This document shows, piece after piece, positions 37,547-46,532 of a stretch of DNA of 64,000 nucleotides (position 1 is its first letter; each line of letters opens with the position of its first letter). The notes below the pieces were generated by a model. It saw only the letters and a list, made by a program, of their open reading frames with translations, did no database searches and had not been told where the DNA came from. The stretch covers positions 620,001 through 684,000 of the forward strand of contig NZ_MVDI01000001.1 of the NCBI RefSeq assembly GCF_002939305.1, read 5' to 3'. Source of the stretch: Chroococcidiopsis sp. TS-821. Lineage in GTDB: Bacteria; Cyanobacteriota; Cyanobacteriia; Cyanobacteriales; Chroococcidiopsidaceae. Position numbers and translations under genes: made by a program.

Positions 37547-37933
37547 ATGAAATTAAGGATGAATTGGTTAAAAAATGTAGGATTGCGTCACATCATTACA
37601 GTATTCTTGGTAGCTGTGACATTCTTAGTAGCTCCAGTCTTCAATCAAAGTGTACTTTTACAAGCTCAGGCTGCTCCTGCTAATTCACAATTAGACGAGA
37701 ATCCTGTCACGAGTGAAACAATGAAGCGTATCAAAGAAAAAGCTGAAGACTTTGGTGATAGCGCTGAACGCCCTATAGGTGATACCGGTCTGAAAAACAT
37801 TAAAAAGCTTGGAGAAAATATTCCTGAAACTTTAGAACTAAAGGCACGTCAAACAGGTGTAACATTTAATCCAAACGAGGCAGACAAAAAAGCTGCTATG
37901 GAAGAAGCTCAAAGCAAAGTTGAGAACAAATAA
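37547..37933 (+). CDS. small exported helical protein
   Basis: A 128-residue protein with a clear signal peptide (about residues 12-40, FLVAVTFLVAPVFNQSVLLQ, ending QAQAA) followed by a charged, largely helical region rich in Lys and Glu (MKRIKEKAEDFGDSAERPIG). I start at the ATG at 37547, preceded by GGAGAGGAAC; an in-frame TTG at 37532 would add five residues. It follows the lipoprotein gene by about 100 bases on the same strand. No family recognised; it resembles small stress-associated exported proteins in general character only. Confidence 0.75.
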   Translation: MKLRMNWLKNVGLRHIITVFLVAVTFLVAPVFNQSVLLQAQAAPANSQLDENPVTSETMKRIKEKAEDFGDSAERPIGDTGLKNIKKLGENIPETLELKARQTGVTFNPNEADKKAAMEEAQSKVENK

Positions 37934-37973
37934 AAACAAGTAGATCTTCTGAAACTTCTTATAGCTGAATCGG

Positions 37974-38019
37974 TAACCTGGAGTTGACACTATCACTATA
38001 TAGAGTCACTGCCAGGTTA
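37974..38019 (+). terminator. hairpin after the small exported protein
   Basis: Stem TAACCTGG (37974-37981) / CCAGGTTA (38012-38019), with a second partly paired inner segment around TTGACACTAT. A short TTTGATT follows, so it may be a weak terminator. Confidence 0.5.
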
Positions 38020-38074
38020 TTTGATTGCGCTGCTATTTTAGCAGAGTGACGATAAACGCCAAAGAAAGCAAGCT

Positions 38075-39583
38075 ATGCGAGTCAGAGCGCCACAACTTCC
38101 CCAAAACCAAGCTTGGCTGAATGTAGAGCATCCTCTATCACTACAGCAACTGCGAGGTCAAGTCATTATTTTAGACTTCTGGACGTACTGCTGTATCAAC
38201 TGCTTACACATCCTGCCTGACTTAAAATATCTCGAACAAAAGTACAAAGATAACCTAACACTCATTGGTATTCACTCGGCTAAGTTTGACAATGAGAAAG
38301 AAGTTGAGAATATCCGTCAAGCGGTTTTGCGCTACGACATTGAACATCCAGTGCTCGTTGATAGTGGGTTTAAAGTTTGGCAGCAATATGCGGTGCGTGC
38401 TTGGCCAACACTAATAATTATCGATCCTGAAGGCTATGTAGTTAATTCCCTATCTGGTGAAGGTCATCGCGATGCTATAGACCAATTAGTTGCGCAGTTG
38501 ATTGAGAAACACAAGCAAACAGGGACACTCTCAGCACAAGCACTCAATCCTACTCTAGAAAAACAACGCCAACCCTTAATAACACCGTTGGCTTTCCCTG
38601 GAAAGGTGTTAGCCACAACATCTAGTTTATTCGTTGCTGACTCTGGTCATCATCGCATTGTTGCGAGCACTTTAGAGGGAGAATTGCGGTATGTAATTGG
38701 TACTGGTAAAGCCGGATTACGCGATGGTTCGTTTAGTGAAGCACAATTTTCTAGTCCTCAGGGAATGTCTTTTGATCCTGAAAAGCAATTACTATACGTA
38801 GCTGATACGGAGAATCATACAATACGTCGAATCGATGTGCGGCGTCAAGTTGTGGAAACCATCGCAGGTACAGGCGAACAAAGTCGCAATATTCAACCGC
38901 ATCAACAAGGTGCTGGCTTAGCAACTGCGCTTAATTCGCCTTGGGATGTGCAACAAGTAGGCAATTCTTTATTTATCGCGATGGCTGGTTCGCATCAAAT
39001 TTGGGAGTTACAACTCGAAACATTGGCGATCGCCACTTATGCTGGTAGGGGTGCAGAAGCTTGTATGGATGGTACTCTAACAGAATCAGCTTTTGCTCAA
39101 CCTAGTAGTATCACCACTGATGGTAAAAACTTGTATATTGCCGATAGTGAAGTTAGTTCGATTCGTCAAATCAATCTAGAAGATTCACGCGTCACAACTG
39201 TATGTGGTAGCGGTGATTTATTTGGCTTTGGCGATGTTGATGGCGTAGGGGCAGAAGTACGTCTACAACACTGTCTGGGCGTAGAATATTTCCAAGAACA
39301 ACTGTGGATTGCTGACACTTACAACCACAAAATCAAACGTGTAGACCCGCGAACAGGTACTTGTCAGACTGTGCTAGGAGTTGCGGTGGGCGATCGCAGC
39401 AACAGCAAAAATGCTCAATTCTCTGAACCTTCGGGGCTAAGTGGGATAAATTGCTTTCTCTTTGTTGCTGATACAAATAATCATGCGATTCGATGCATAC
39501 ACCTTGACACGTTAGAAATCACAACTATGCGTTTTCCGAACTTATGTGCTCCAGACTTGTGTTTTCCTCCTGAAAAAATCTAG
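38075..39583 (+). CDS. thioredoxin-like plus NHL-repeat protein (NHLRC2-like)
   Basis: A 502-residue soluble protein. The N-terminal 150 residues are a thioredoxin fold with the unusual active site WTYCCINCLH (CINC at 40-43). From about 180 on there are NHL/beta-propeller blades with repeated signatures such as LFVADSGHHRIV, LYVADTENHTIRRID and LWIADTYNHKIKRVD. This is the architecture of animal NHLRC2 and plant SOQ1, whose homologues occur in cyanobacteria. SOQ1 works in photoprotection; a similar role here is inference. No signal peptide, so probably cytoplasmic. Confidence 0.88.
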   Translation: MRVRAPQLPQNQAWLNVEHPLSLQQLRGQVIILDFWTYCCINCLHILPDLKYLEQKYKDNLTLIGIHSAKFDNEKEVENIRQAVLRYDIEHPVLVDSGFKVWQQYAVRAWPTLIIIDPEGYVVNSLSGEGHRDAIDQLVAQLIEKHKQTGTLSAQALNPTLEKQRQPLITPLAFPGKVLATTSSLFVADSGHHRIVASTLEGELRYVIGTGKAGLRDGSFSEAQFSSPQGMSFDPEKQLLYVADTENHTIRRIDVRRQVVETIAGTGEQSRNIQPHQQGAGLATALNSPWDVQQVGNSLFIAMAGSHQIWELQLETLAIATYAGRGAEACMDGTLTESAFAQPSSITTDGKNLYIADSEVSSIRQINLEDSRVTTVCGSGDLFGFGDVDGVGAEVRLQHCLGVEYFQEQLWIADTYNHKIKRVDPRTGTCQTVLGVAVGDRSNSKNAQFSEPSGLSGINCFLFVADTNNHAIRCIHLDTLEITTMRFPNLCAPDLCFPPEKI

Positions 39584-39735
39584 AGAGTATCTATGCTTCC
39601 CCATGAGAAAAATCAAAAAATTAACTGTCAAATATGTTTCGCCACTATGTGTTTCCAAGCACATCTTGAGCTTTATGTTTGCTCGAACTATTACAGTGCG
39701 CGGTAAAACCTTTACGCCATAACAAAAAAATTAAA

Positions 39736-39770
39736 TCTCCTACCTCAAACCTATGCATTGAGATAGGAGA
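39736..39770. terminator. bidirectional terminator
   Basis: Long inverted repeat TCTCCTACCTCA (39736-39747) / TGAGATAGGAGA (39759-39770), 11 of 12 bases paired, between convergent genes. On the minus strand it is followed by T-rich TTTAATTTTTTT, serving the rhodanese gene; on the plus strand by ATTTG only. Confidence 0.75.
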
Positions 39771-39850
39771 ATTTGTAGTACAAGGGATTGTTTGATAGCT
39801 GTTGTGATGACTGTATGTAAATTTTACAAAGTACGTTGTTAGGCTAGGAG

Positions 39851-40297
39851 TTACTTCTGTTGAGTTTCTGCTTGATTTTGCATACGCGAAACAACATTAT
39901 AATCATCTGCCCCGGCTGGAGTTCTAGACTCTACAATACCTTCAGTAGGACCGCCTACAGCTTTCCATGCGGGTAGTCCACCTTTGAGTTCTGAGATATG
40001 CTCAAACCCAGCAGCGCGTAGTTGCTGTGCTGCTTGCGCTGTTTGTTCGTCAGTTTCGCCGTAAACATATACGTCACGGCTCTTAGCGAGTGAGCTTTCA
40101 GCACGCTCTACTAATTCTTCCATCGGCATGGACATCGCACCCATAATATGACCGTCGTTATAGGTATTGCGATCGCGTATGTCTAAAATAGTAAATGCTG
40201 GCTCGCCCCATTCTAGACGCGACTTCAGTTCGTGGACGTTAGACTGCGAGTCAATAGGTGGCTGATCTGGGATAATACCGCCTAAAGGATTGTTCAT
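39851..40297 (-). CDS. rhodanese-fold protein lacking the active-site Cys
   Basis: A 148-residue single-domain rhodanese-like protein: FTILDIRDRNTYNDGHIMGAMSMP in the first half and LRAAGFEHISELKGGLPAWK in the second fit the family. The active-site loop, usually CRxGxR after a hydrophobic strand, reads VYVYGETDEQT, with Gly80 in place of the catalytic Cys, so sulfur transfer is unlikely. Such inactive members often act as binding or regulatory domains. The C-terminal tail is Gln-rich. No partner gene in the immediate neighbourhood. Confidence 0.88.
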   Translation of the reverse strand: MNNPLGGIIPDQPPIDSQSNVHELKSRLEWGEPAFTILDIRDRNTYNDGHIMGAMSMPMEELVERAESSLAKSRDVYVYGETDEQTAQAAQQLRAAGFEHISELKGGLPAWKAVGGPTEGIVESRTPAGADDYNVVSRMQNQAETQQK

Positions 40298-40657
40298 ACA
40301 AGGTTCCTCTCTTTTCTGCTCATTCGCAATTTATCAAGTAATACAAACTATACGATCTTTCTTTAGAATGAACGTTTATAATATCTTTCTTTAGGAATAG
40401 TTTAAATCTTCAATTATACCCCGTGTTAATTTTTATTAAAAATCTGTGCTGCGGTTGATTTTTTGTACATCTTGCAGAAGATTCAGCTTAGTTAGAACGA
40501 CGAGCGCGTTTAATTAAATAAAATCAATAATTAATTCTAAAATGATATGGTAAATATCTAAAATAATTTTTTTTAAGTATTTTTAGTTGATTGTTGATCC
40601 AAGAAAACCTTCAATCGGAATTGAGTTAAATTGTTAGTTAATCAAACACTGGATTAT
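40298..40657. other. AT-rich spacer between the rhodanese and mutL
   Basis: About 360 bases with divergent promoters. It contains several poly-A/T runs; no reading frame, repeat family or hairpin of note was seen. Confidence 0.5.
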
Positions 40658-42355
40658 ATGTTATCCAGTATTTATACTTTACCAGAAGAAGTTATTAATT
40701 TAATTGCTGCGGGAGAAGTCATAGACTCGATAGCAGCGGTTGTTCGCGAATTAGTAGAGAATTCTCTCGATGCTGGTGCAACGCGGATTGTTGTAGCTTT
40801 GTGGACACAGCAATGGCGCGTACGAGTTGCAGATAATGGTTGTGGAATGAAACTGACAGATTTACGGCAAGCCGCAACAGCACACAGTACAAGTAAAATT
40901 CGCAGCTGTGACGATTTGTGGAAGATTACTAGCTTAGGGTTTCGCGGTGAAGCGCTACACAGCCTAACGCAATTAGCAAACCTAGAAATTATGAGCCGTC
41001 CAGCCCTAACTAGTGAAGGATGGTACGTCCGCTACGATGCGGGAGGAAAAGTCTTAGAAGCAGCAACAGCGGCGATCGCGCCTGGTACAGTTGTTACCGT
41101 ATCAGACTTATTCGGCAATTTACCCAACTACCGCGAAGGATTACCTGCGATCGCACAGCAGATGAAAGCGGTGCAAAGTACAATTCAGCAGATTGCTTTG
41201 TGTCACCCGCACGTGACTTGGCAAGTTTGGCAAGACGATCGCGAGTGGTTCAACATCAGTGCTGGCAAAACCTCTCAACAATTATTACCGCAAATGCTTC
41301 GTCAAGTGCGTGTCGGTGATTTACAAGAATTGACAGTCGAAGTTCCCAACCCAGATACTTCACCTACTGCAACACGCGCTTTTCTCAACTTAGTTTTAGG
41401 CTTACCCGATCGCTGTCATCGCCATCGTCCCGATTGGGTGAGAGTTGCTGTCAACGGACGTAGAGTAAAATTACCAGAACTTGAGCAAACCATAATAACT
41501 GCAACAGCAAGAACATTACCGCGCGATCGCTATCCGATATGTTTCTTGCATCTTCAAGTTGCGCCTAATCATGTCAATTGGAACCGCCACCCTGCAAAAG
41601 CAGAAATTTATCTGCATCATTTAGAGTATTGGCAAGAAAAAGTTACACAAGCTATTGAACAAGCGTTACGCATTCATCCTGAAACGATTCCTGAATCTTT
41701 ACATAACTCACGAGTGAGTAAATTAATTAAAGCTGCTGAAGCTACTAGTGGTTACCACTATAACCGCCAAATTCAAAACACTAAAGTAGAATCTCATAAT
41801 AGCTGTCCTCCTACTTACATCCTCAAAGCTGTTGCACAAGTCAACAATACCTATATCGTGGCAGAACATCCGGGAGGATTGTGGTTAGTCGAACAGCATA
41901 TTGCACACGAACGTGTTTTGTACGAACAATTAGTCGATAATTGGCAACTTGTGGCATTAGAGCCGTCAGTGATTTTAAATGCTCTTTCGCCAGCACAGCG
42001 ATCGCAACTCGAACGGATTGGGATAGAAATTGAGCCTTTTGGCGAACAAATGTGGGCAATTCGTAATATTCCAGCGATGTTACAAGCACGCGATGATTGT
42101 GCTGATGCATTATTAGAACTTAGCTTAGGTGGAGATTTACAAACGGCACAAGTAGCCGTTGCTTGTCGTAGTGCAATTCGCAATGGTACAGAGTTAACTT
42201 TAGAAGAAATGCAGACGCTTTTAAACCAATGGCAACGCACGCGTAACCCGAGAACTTGTCCGCACGGACGTCCTATCTATTTATCTTTAGAAGAATCAGC
42301 TTTATCTCGTTTCTTCCGCCGTCATTGGGTAATTGGTAAAAGTCACGGTATTTAA
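40658..42355 (+). CDS. mutL: DNA mismatch repair protein MutL
   Basis: GHKL ATPase that links MutS recognition to strand removal. From the ATG at 40658 the protein is 565 residues (MLSSIYTLPEEVINLIAAGEV); an in-frame TTG at 40631 adds nine. ATPase motifs: ELVENSLDAGAT, VADNGCGM, STSKI and LGFRGEAL. The C-terminal endonuclease motif reads EQHIAHERVLYE, where canonical DQHAxxExxxxE has Asp first, and the zinc-side motifs ACRSAIRNG and CPHGRP are present, so a nicking MutL is likely. The last four bases overlap a convergent acetyltransferase gene. Confidence 0.95.
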   Translation: MLSSIYTLPEEVINLIAAGEVIDSIAAVVRELVENSLDAGATRIVVALWTQQWRVRVADNGCGMKLTDLRQAATAHSTSKIRSCDDLWKITSLGFRGEALHSLTQLANLEIMSRPALTSEGWYVRYDAGGKVLEAATAAIAPGTVVTVSDLFGNLPNYREGLPAIAQQMKAVQSTIQQIALCHPHVTWQVWQDDREWFNISAGKTSQQLLPQMLRQVRVGDLQELTVEVPNPDTSPTATRAFLNLVLGLPDRCHRHRPDWVRVAVNGRRVKLPELEQTIITATARTLPRDRYPICFLHLQVAPNHVNWNRHPAKAEIYLHHLEYWQEKVTQAIEQALRIHPETIPESLHNSRVSKLIKAAEATSGYHYNRQIQNTKVESHNSCPPTYILKAVAQVNNTYIVAEHPGGLWLVEQHIAHERVLYEQLVDNWQLVALEPSVILNALSPAQRSQLERIGIEIEPFGEQMWAIRNIPAMLQARDDCADALLELSLGGDLQTAQVAVACRSAIRNGTELTLEEMQTLLNQWQRTRNPRTCPHGRPIYLSLEESALSRFFRRHWVIGKSHGI

Positions 42356-42894
42356 TTTCTTAAACTTTTTGCCATATAAATATCGGGTTTCCCTACACCA
42401 TTTGCATCGGGCATAACTCCGACAATGACAAATCCTAACTTTTGATAAAATTCGTAAGGATGACCGCGTAAATTTTTGATATTAGCAATGTGTTTCCACA
42501 CATTAGGATACAGATTAATGTCTGATAGTGACGTCATGTTATCTTCGTCATCTGTACCTAACCAAAGTGTTAAACCACCCCGTTCCCTTACTTTATTTTC
42601 TAAGTCTAAAACAAGTGCGCTACCAATTCCTTGATGACGAAACTCGCTACGAACAACTAAAGGGTGTAGTTCCCAAACATTACCACTGTATTGACTTATT
42701 CCACCAATCCAGCCTAAAACTATACCGTTTTTATCTACTGCAACACGACTAATTCTATCTGATGTTAATGATTCTTGAACTTCTTGAAAAGCGCTATCAA
42801 AGGTTGTCCAATGTTCTTTAAAAGAATCAACTAATAAAATTGCTACTTGCTCTAATACATCTCGACCAGCACCATTTAAGTTAATAATTCGCAT
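42352..42894 (-). CDS. GNAT family N-acetyltransferase
   Basis: A 180-residue acetyltransferase: LHPLVVRSEFRHQGIGSALV is motif A with the acetyl-CoA pyrophosphate loop (RHQGIGSA), followed by GGLTLWLGTDDED and HPYEFYQKLGFVIVGVMPDANG as motif B. Length and order are typical of GNAT enzymes of the aminoglycoside 6-N-acetyltransferase-like type, with the ending PDIYMAKSL also seen there. Substrate unknown. It is convergent with mutL (4-base overlap) and sits just downstream of murF on the same strand. Confidence 0.85.
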   Translation of the reverse strand: MRIINLNGAGRDVLEQVAILLVDSFKEHWTTFDSAFQEVQESLTSDRISRVAVDKNGIVLGWIGGISQYSGNVWELHPLVVRSEFRHQGIGSALVLDLENKVRERGGLTLWLGTDDEDNMTSLSDINLYPNVWKHIANIKNLRGHPYEFYQKLGFVIVGVMPDANGVGKPDIYMAKSLRN

Positions 42895-42923
42895 TACCTA
42901 CAAAAGAATGGCTATTCTAATTA

Positions 42924-44276
42924 CTAAGTAAAATCAGCGCGAAATTGATTAACAACTCGGTCTAAACCTATCGAATGTGCAGCTTTAAAAAGGATTCGAT
43001 CGCCTTCTGTAGCAATCTCTCGCAACCGTTCAATGATACCTTCGTGGCTAGAAAAACATTCTACCGAAACACCTGTGGCATTTTGGGCAATCGCTTGTGC
43101 ATCTTCACCGTCAATGAAAACCATCAATAAATCAATCTTGAGTTGAGCGACTAAGTTTCCTACTTCTTGGTGCAACTGCCGCGATCGCTCTCCCAATTCT
43201 TTCATTGCACCCAACACAGCAATTCGTCGCCTTCCTGGTGTTTCTGCAAGTAAATGTAACGCTGCTTTCATTGCTTCTGGTGCAGCATTATAACTCTCGT
43301 CTAAGATTATCACATCGTTTGGTAATTCATAACGCTGCGATCGCCCACTCGGCATATCGACTACTAAACCCTTAGTTAAGCATGACCAATCGATTTGTAA
43401 AACCTGAGCAACTGCCAAAGCTGCCAGAAAATTAGCCGCATTGTGTCGTCCTGGTAGCGGTAAAGTGAATTCTCTGCCATTAACAATGATACGAGCGTCG
43501 ATAATTTCTCCACAAATATCTCCGCCTTCTAAGCCGTAAGTAACAGTTTGACCTTGCCAAACCGTTGCCGCAGTTTTCATAAGACGAGAGTTATCGTGAT
43601 TGAGAATTGCTACCGCAGAATTTGCCATTTCCGCTAACAATTCGCACTTGGCTTCTGCGATCGCTTGTTCTGAGCCTAATCTTTCAATGTGGGCAGTTCC
43701 CACGTTTGTAATCACCCCAATTGTCGGACAAGCTATTTGCGTTAGTAGAGCAATTTCACCTTTTGCCCGCATTGCCATTTCAACGACTGCGTAATCGTGT
43801 TCTGAACCAAGTTCTAATAAAGTTTTTGGAACACCAATTTCGTTGTTATAATTTGCTTGAGTTTTGAGAACAGAGCCTTGTGTGGCTAAAACGGCGGCAA
43901 TGAGTTCCTTGGTTGTTGTCTTGCCAACCGAACCTGTAATTGCAATCACCGGAATAGAAAATTGCTGACGCCACCAATGCGCAATTTGTTGGTAAGCTGT
44001 TAAAGTATTTTCTACTTGTAGAAACGGTATTGATTCAGTTGGTGATTGAAAGTCAGAATCAACGATCGCCGCGATCGCTCCTTTTTCTATTGCTACGGAT
44101 ACAAAATTATGACCGTCGAATTTCTCTCCGCGTAGAGCGACGAAAATTTCGCCTGGTTTTATAGTGCGGGTATCTGTATTAATACCTATAAACTGCGCGT
44201 TGACCTCAGTATTGGGTAAAACCGGTTTAGCGGCTAAAACTTGAGTCAATTGATTTAAAGTACCACAACAAGGCAT
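42924..44276 (-). CDS. murF: UDP-N-acetylmuramoyl-tripeptide--D-alanyl-D-alanine ligase
   Basis: Last cytoplasmic Mur ligase; adds D-Ala-D-Ala to the tripeptide precursor. The 450-residue protein has the N-terminal FIGINTDTRTIKPGEIFVAL segment, the P-loop ITGSVGKTTTKEL near residue 115, the carbamylated-Lys region (VVEMAMRAKGEI) and ILDESYNAAPEAMKAAL of the C-terminal domain. Start MPCCGTLNQL is an ATG at 44276. Same strand as the following acetyltransferase, 29 bases apart. Confidence 0.96.
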   Translation of the reverse strand: MPCCGTLNQLTQVLAAKPVLPNTEVNAQFIGINTDTRTIKPGEIFVALRGEKFDGHNFVSVAIEKGAIAAIVDSDFQSPTESIPFLQVENTLTAYQQIAHWWRQQFSIPVIAITGSVGKTTTKELIAAVLATQGSVLKTQANYNNEIGVPKTLLELGSEHDYAVVEMAMRAKGEIALLTQIACPTIGVITNVGTAHIERLGSEQAIAEAKCELLAEMANSAVAILNHDNSRLMKTAATVWQGQTVTYGLEGGDICGEIIDARIIVNGREFTLPLPGRHNAANFLAALAVAQVLQIDWSCLTKGLVVDMPSGRSQRYELPNDVIILDESYNAAPEAMKAALHLLAETPGRRRIAVLGAMKELGERSRQLHQEVGNLVAQLKIDLLMVFIDGEDAQAIAQNATGVSVECFSSHEGIIERLREIATEGDRILFKAAHSIGLDRVVNQFRADFT

Positions 44277-44325
44277 AGGTACGAATTATAGAGAGATTCA
44301 GCGTCAGAGGAAATTTCCCTGTTCT

Positions 44326-44736
44326 TCACTTTACAGCGATTTGTGGCGATAAAGTTTTAAGGTTGTTCTCAATCAAGTTACTAAACATTGCCATCTTAGC
44401 TTGTGAATTTAACAGTAGTTGACTTTTGGCATCAATACTAAAGTCTTTTCCTGGAACGAAACCTTTGTTAATTAACTGCTTGTAAAAATGTACCAAAAAA
44501 GTATTTTGAATTTCTTGATAGATATCCGCGGGAAGAAGATGGTTGACTGTCCACAATACTGAGTTGGGATCAAACCAAAGTACGCGCTCGATGCTAATGA
44601 TAACTATCCCAGCGACTGCTTCGGTGGTAAGTTGAGCTTTGAGATGACTAATTAAAGCTTTCCCTATCTGCGAATTTTGGGTCATCATTGCCATTGCCAA
44701 TTTGGCGATTTCCCTTTCCAACTCTACGCAAGTCAT
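44326..44736 (-). CDS. hypothetical protein, 136 residues
   Basis: Not recognised. A soluble protein without signal peptide, mostly alpha-helical by composition, starting MTCVELEREIAKLAMAMMTQ. AAGGAACC lies upstream of the ATG as a fair ribosome-binding site. It sits 49 bases before murF on the same strand, so likely cotranscribed. Codon use is normal for the window. Presumably a cyanobacterial conserved hypothetical. Confidence 0.65.
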   Translation of the reverse strand: MTCVELEREIAKLAMAMMTQNSQIGKALISHLKAQLTTEAVAGIVIISIERVLWFDPNSVLWTVNHLLPADIYQEIQNTFLVHFYKQLINKGFVPGKDFSIDAKSQLLLNSQAKMAMFSNLIENNLKTLSPQIAVK

Positions 44737-44902
44737 ACCCTAGGTTCCTTCTGTAGCACAAATAATAGTTCAGATAAGTATATCTAAAGAAGGATAAAAA
44801 TGTACCTTAGGGTAGATGAATTATTTGTTGACCGTTATTGGGTATGACCGAGCCAAAAGCACTAACTTGCGAGCTTAGGACAATAGGCTAGCTGTGATGA
44901 CA

Positions 44903-45067
44903 CTAAATATGATGCTGCTGATGCGTATCGGAATTAGGAACGTCTCTTTCAATCAGCGCGATCGCGACTAAGCCAATACCAGAAATAGCAATCAATATCA
45001 AAGCAGATGCTAGGTAGGCGTTTTTGACCATCTCTAAAGCAGTTTCAAACAAAATGTATGTTGTCAT
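44903..45067 (-). CDS. small single-helix membrane protein, 54 residues
   Basis: A short frame starting at ATG 45067: MTTYILFETALEMVKNAY, then ASALILIAISGIGLVAIALI as one hydrophobic helix, then a polar tail ERDVPNSDTHQQHHI rich in His. GAAGGTGAG precedes the start at about ten bases. The clean N-out or N-in helix plus a ribosome-binding site argue that it is real, though it is short. Function unknown; it resembles small membrane subunits in layout, but no family is recognised. Confidence 0.6.
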   Translation of the reverse strand: MTTYILFETALEMVKNAYLASALILIAISGIGLVAIALIERDVPNSDTHQQHHI

Positions 45068-45380
45068 AACTTTTTTACTCACCTTCAGGCAATCAATAGT
45101 GCTTATTTATTTCTCCACACTATTGCTGTTAAATTCCACAGAGAAATTACCAACTCTGGTTTCTTAACAATTTGTTACACCTGTAATTATACGCCTAAGA
45201 GCTTTTCTTTTCAAAAAGATTGTTTTTTCTGACAAGATTGGGAAAAATGTATTTAATTACACTGTTTTTCCCAGCTAAATATGAATGTCTTTAATACTAT
45301 GACAAATTAATTCATCTTAGCGTTGACTTCTCGTGGGGTGTCTACCACAAATGCTTCTTAAGTTTCGCGCAAATTGCAAG
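45068..45380. other. spacer upstream of the small membrane protein
   Basis: About 310 bases between that gene and the end of the histone-deacetylase-like gene. No gene or strong hairpin found; it should hold the small gene's promoter. Confidence 0.45.
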
Positions 45381-46304
45381 TTAAACGTAAACCAAGCACT
45401 TTTCTAACGTAGCGACAACTGATTGCGAAAGCGCAGAAAAATCATAACCACCCTCTAAACCAAAAACAACTCTACGGGTTATCTGTAAACAGTATTCTGT
45501 AAATTTGCCGTAATCTTGAGGTTGTAATGCAATCTCTGCTAGGGGATCAGCCGCATTTGCATCGTATCCCGCACTAACAATCAGCAGGTCGGGTTGAAAG
45601 CTAGATAAAAATGGCATCACCTTTGCTTCAAACAAAAGTTGATAGGTTTCCATGGTACTACCAGGCGACACGGGTAAATTTAAAACATTATTGAATTTAC
45701 CTTGCTCAGATGCGTGTCCTGTACCAGGATAACAGGGAGATTGATGCAGCGAGCAAAAAGCGATTTGAGGATGGTTTTCAACGATCGCTTGAGTTCCATT
45801 ACCGTGATGCACGTCCCAATCGAGAATAGCGACGCGGTTGATATTAGGTTGTTCTAGCGCGTAATGTGCGGCGATCGCTGCATTTGAAAATAAACAAAAT
45901 CCCATACCGCGATCGCTTTGGGCATGATGTCCTGGAGGACGTGTCAGCACAAAAGCTGGGTTTTGAGTTACTAAAACGCTGTTAACGCCGTCTAGCCATG
46001 CGCTGACTGCTAATAATGCCACGTCGTAGCTGCGGGGTGAAACGGGCGTGTCTGGTTCTAGATAACCGCCACCAGTACTAGCTATATAGCGAACGAGGTT
46101 TATGTATTCTGACGCGTGAATTTGCTCGACAAGCGTTAATGCTGGTGATTCTGCTACTGGAGTTGGCGACCGCCATTCTAATTTGTGGGCAAAATCAGCT
46201 TGTTTGAGAGCAGTTGCGATCGCGCTTAAACGTCCTGGTGTTTCTGGATGGAATCGTCCGGTTTTGTGTTCGAGAAACTCGTCAGAATAAATGATTGGCA
46301 GCAT
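45381..46304 (-). CDS. histone deacetylase / AcuC-like amidohydrolase
   Basis: A zinc amidohydrolase of the HDAC superfamily; bacterial members deacetylate acetoin-pathway enzymes or polyamines. Motifs: RPPGHHAQSDRGMGFCLFSN with the charge-relay His pair, DWDVHHGNGTQ with Zn-binding Asp and His, SAGYDANAADPLAE with the second Asp ligand, and GLEGGYD near the end. I start at the ATG at 46304 (MLPIIYSDEF); a TTG at 46334 adds ten residues. It lies 40 bases or less after a small hypothetical gene on the same strand. Confidence 0.9.
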   Translation of the reverse strand: MLPIIYSDEFLEHKTGRFHPETPGRLSAIATALKQADFAHKLEWRSPTPVAESPALTLVEQIHASEYINLVRYIASTGGGYLEPDTPVSPRSYDVALLAVSAWLDGVNSVLVTQNPAFVLTRPPGHHAQSDRGMGFCLFSNAAIAAHYALEQPNINRVAILDWDVHHGNGTQAIVENHPQIAFCSLHQSPCYPGTGHASEQGKFNNVLNLPVSPGSTMETYQLLFEAKVMPFLSSFQPDLLIVSAGYDANAADPLAEIALQPQDYGKFTEYCLQITRRVVFGLEGGYDFSALSQSVVATLEKCLVYV

Positions 46305-46343
46305 ATGGCAAGCGGCGATAGAATCCTCGATCAAATTTTATCC

Positions 46344-46532
46344 TTACTCCTCGCGCTTCCAATCGCTTCTTTCTTCCATCGAGTCATCGATTGTGGGCGG
46401 TGTCATTGCCGGATTATTCATCACTTCTTCTGTAGACAACTGCTGCATCGTATCGTCAATTGCTGGCGGATGCTTAATTTTGTCTAACACTTCGGGTGAT
46501 AAGACGTCTTCTGGTCGTTCGTTTTCTGCCAT
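46344..46532 (-). CDS. small acidic hypothetical protein, 62 residues
   Basis: Starts MAENERPEDVLSPEVLDKIK, is rich in Asp, Glu and Pro, and has an internal near-repeat (PPAIDDTMQQ and PPTIDDSMEE). Probably disordered. It is tightly upstream of the HDAC-like gene, so likely cotranscribed with it. The repeat suggests a real peptide with two short binding motifs; no family recognised. Confidence 0.6.
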   Translation of the reverse strand: MAENERPEDVLSPEVLDKIKHPPAIDDTMQQLSTEEVMNNPAMTPPTIDDSMEERSDWKREE

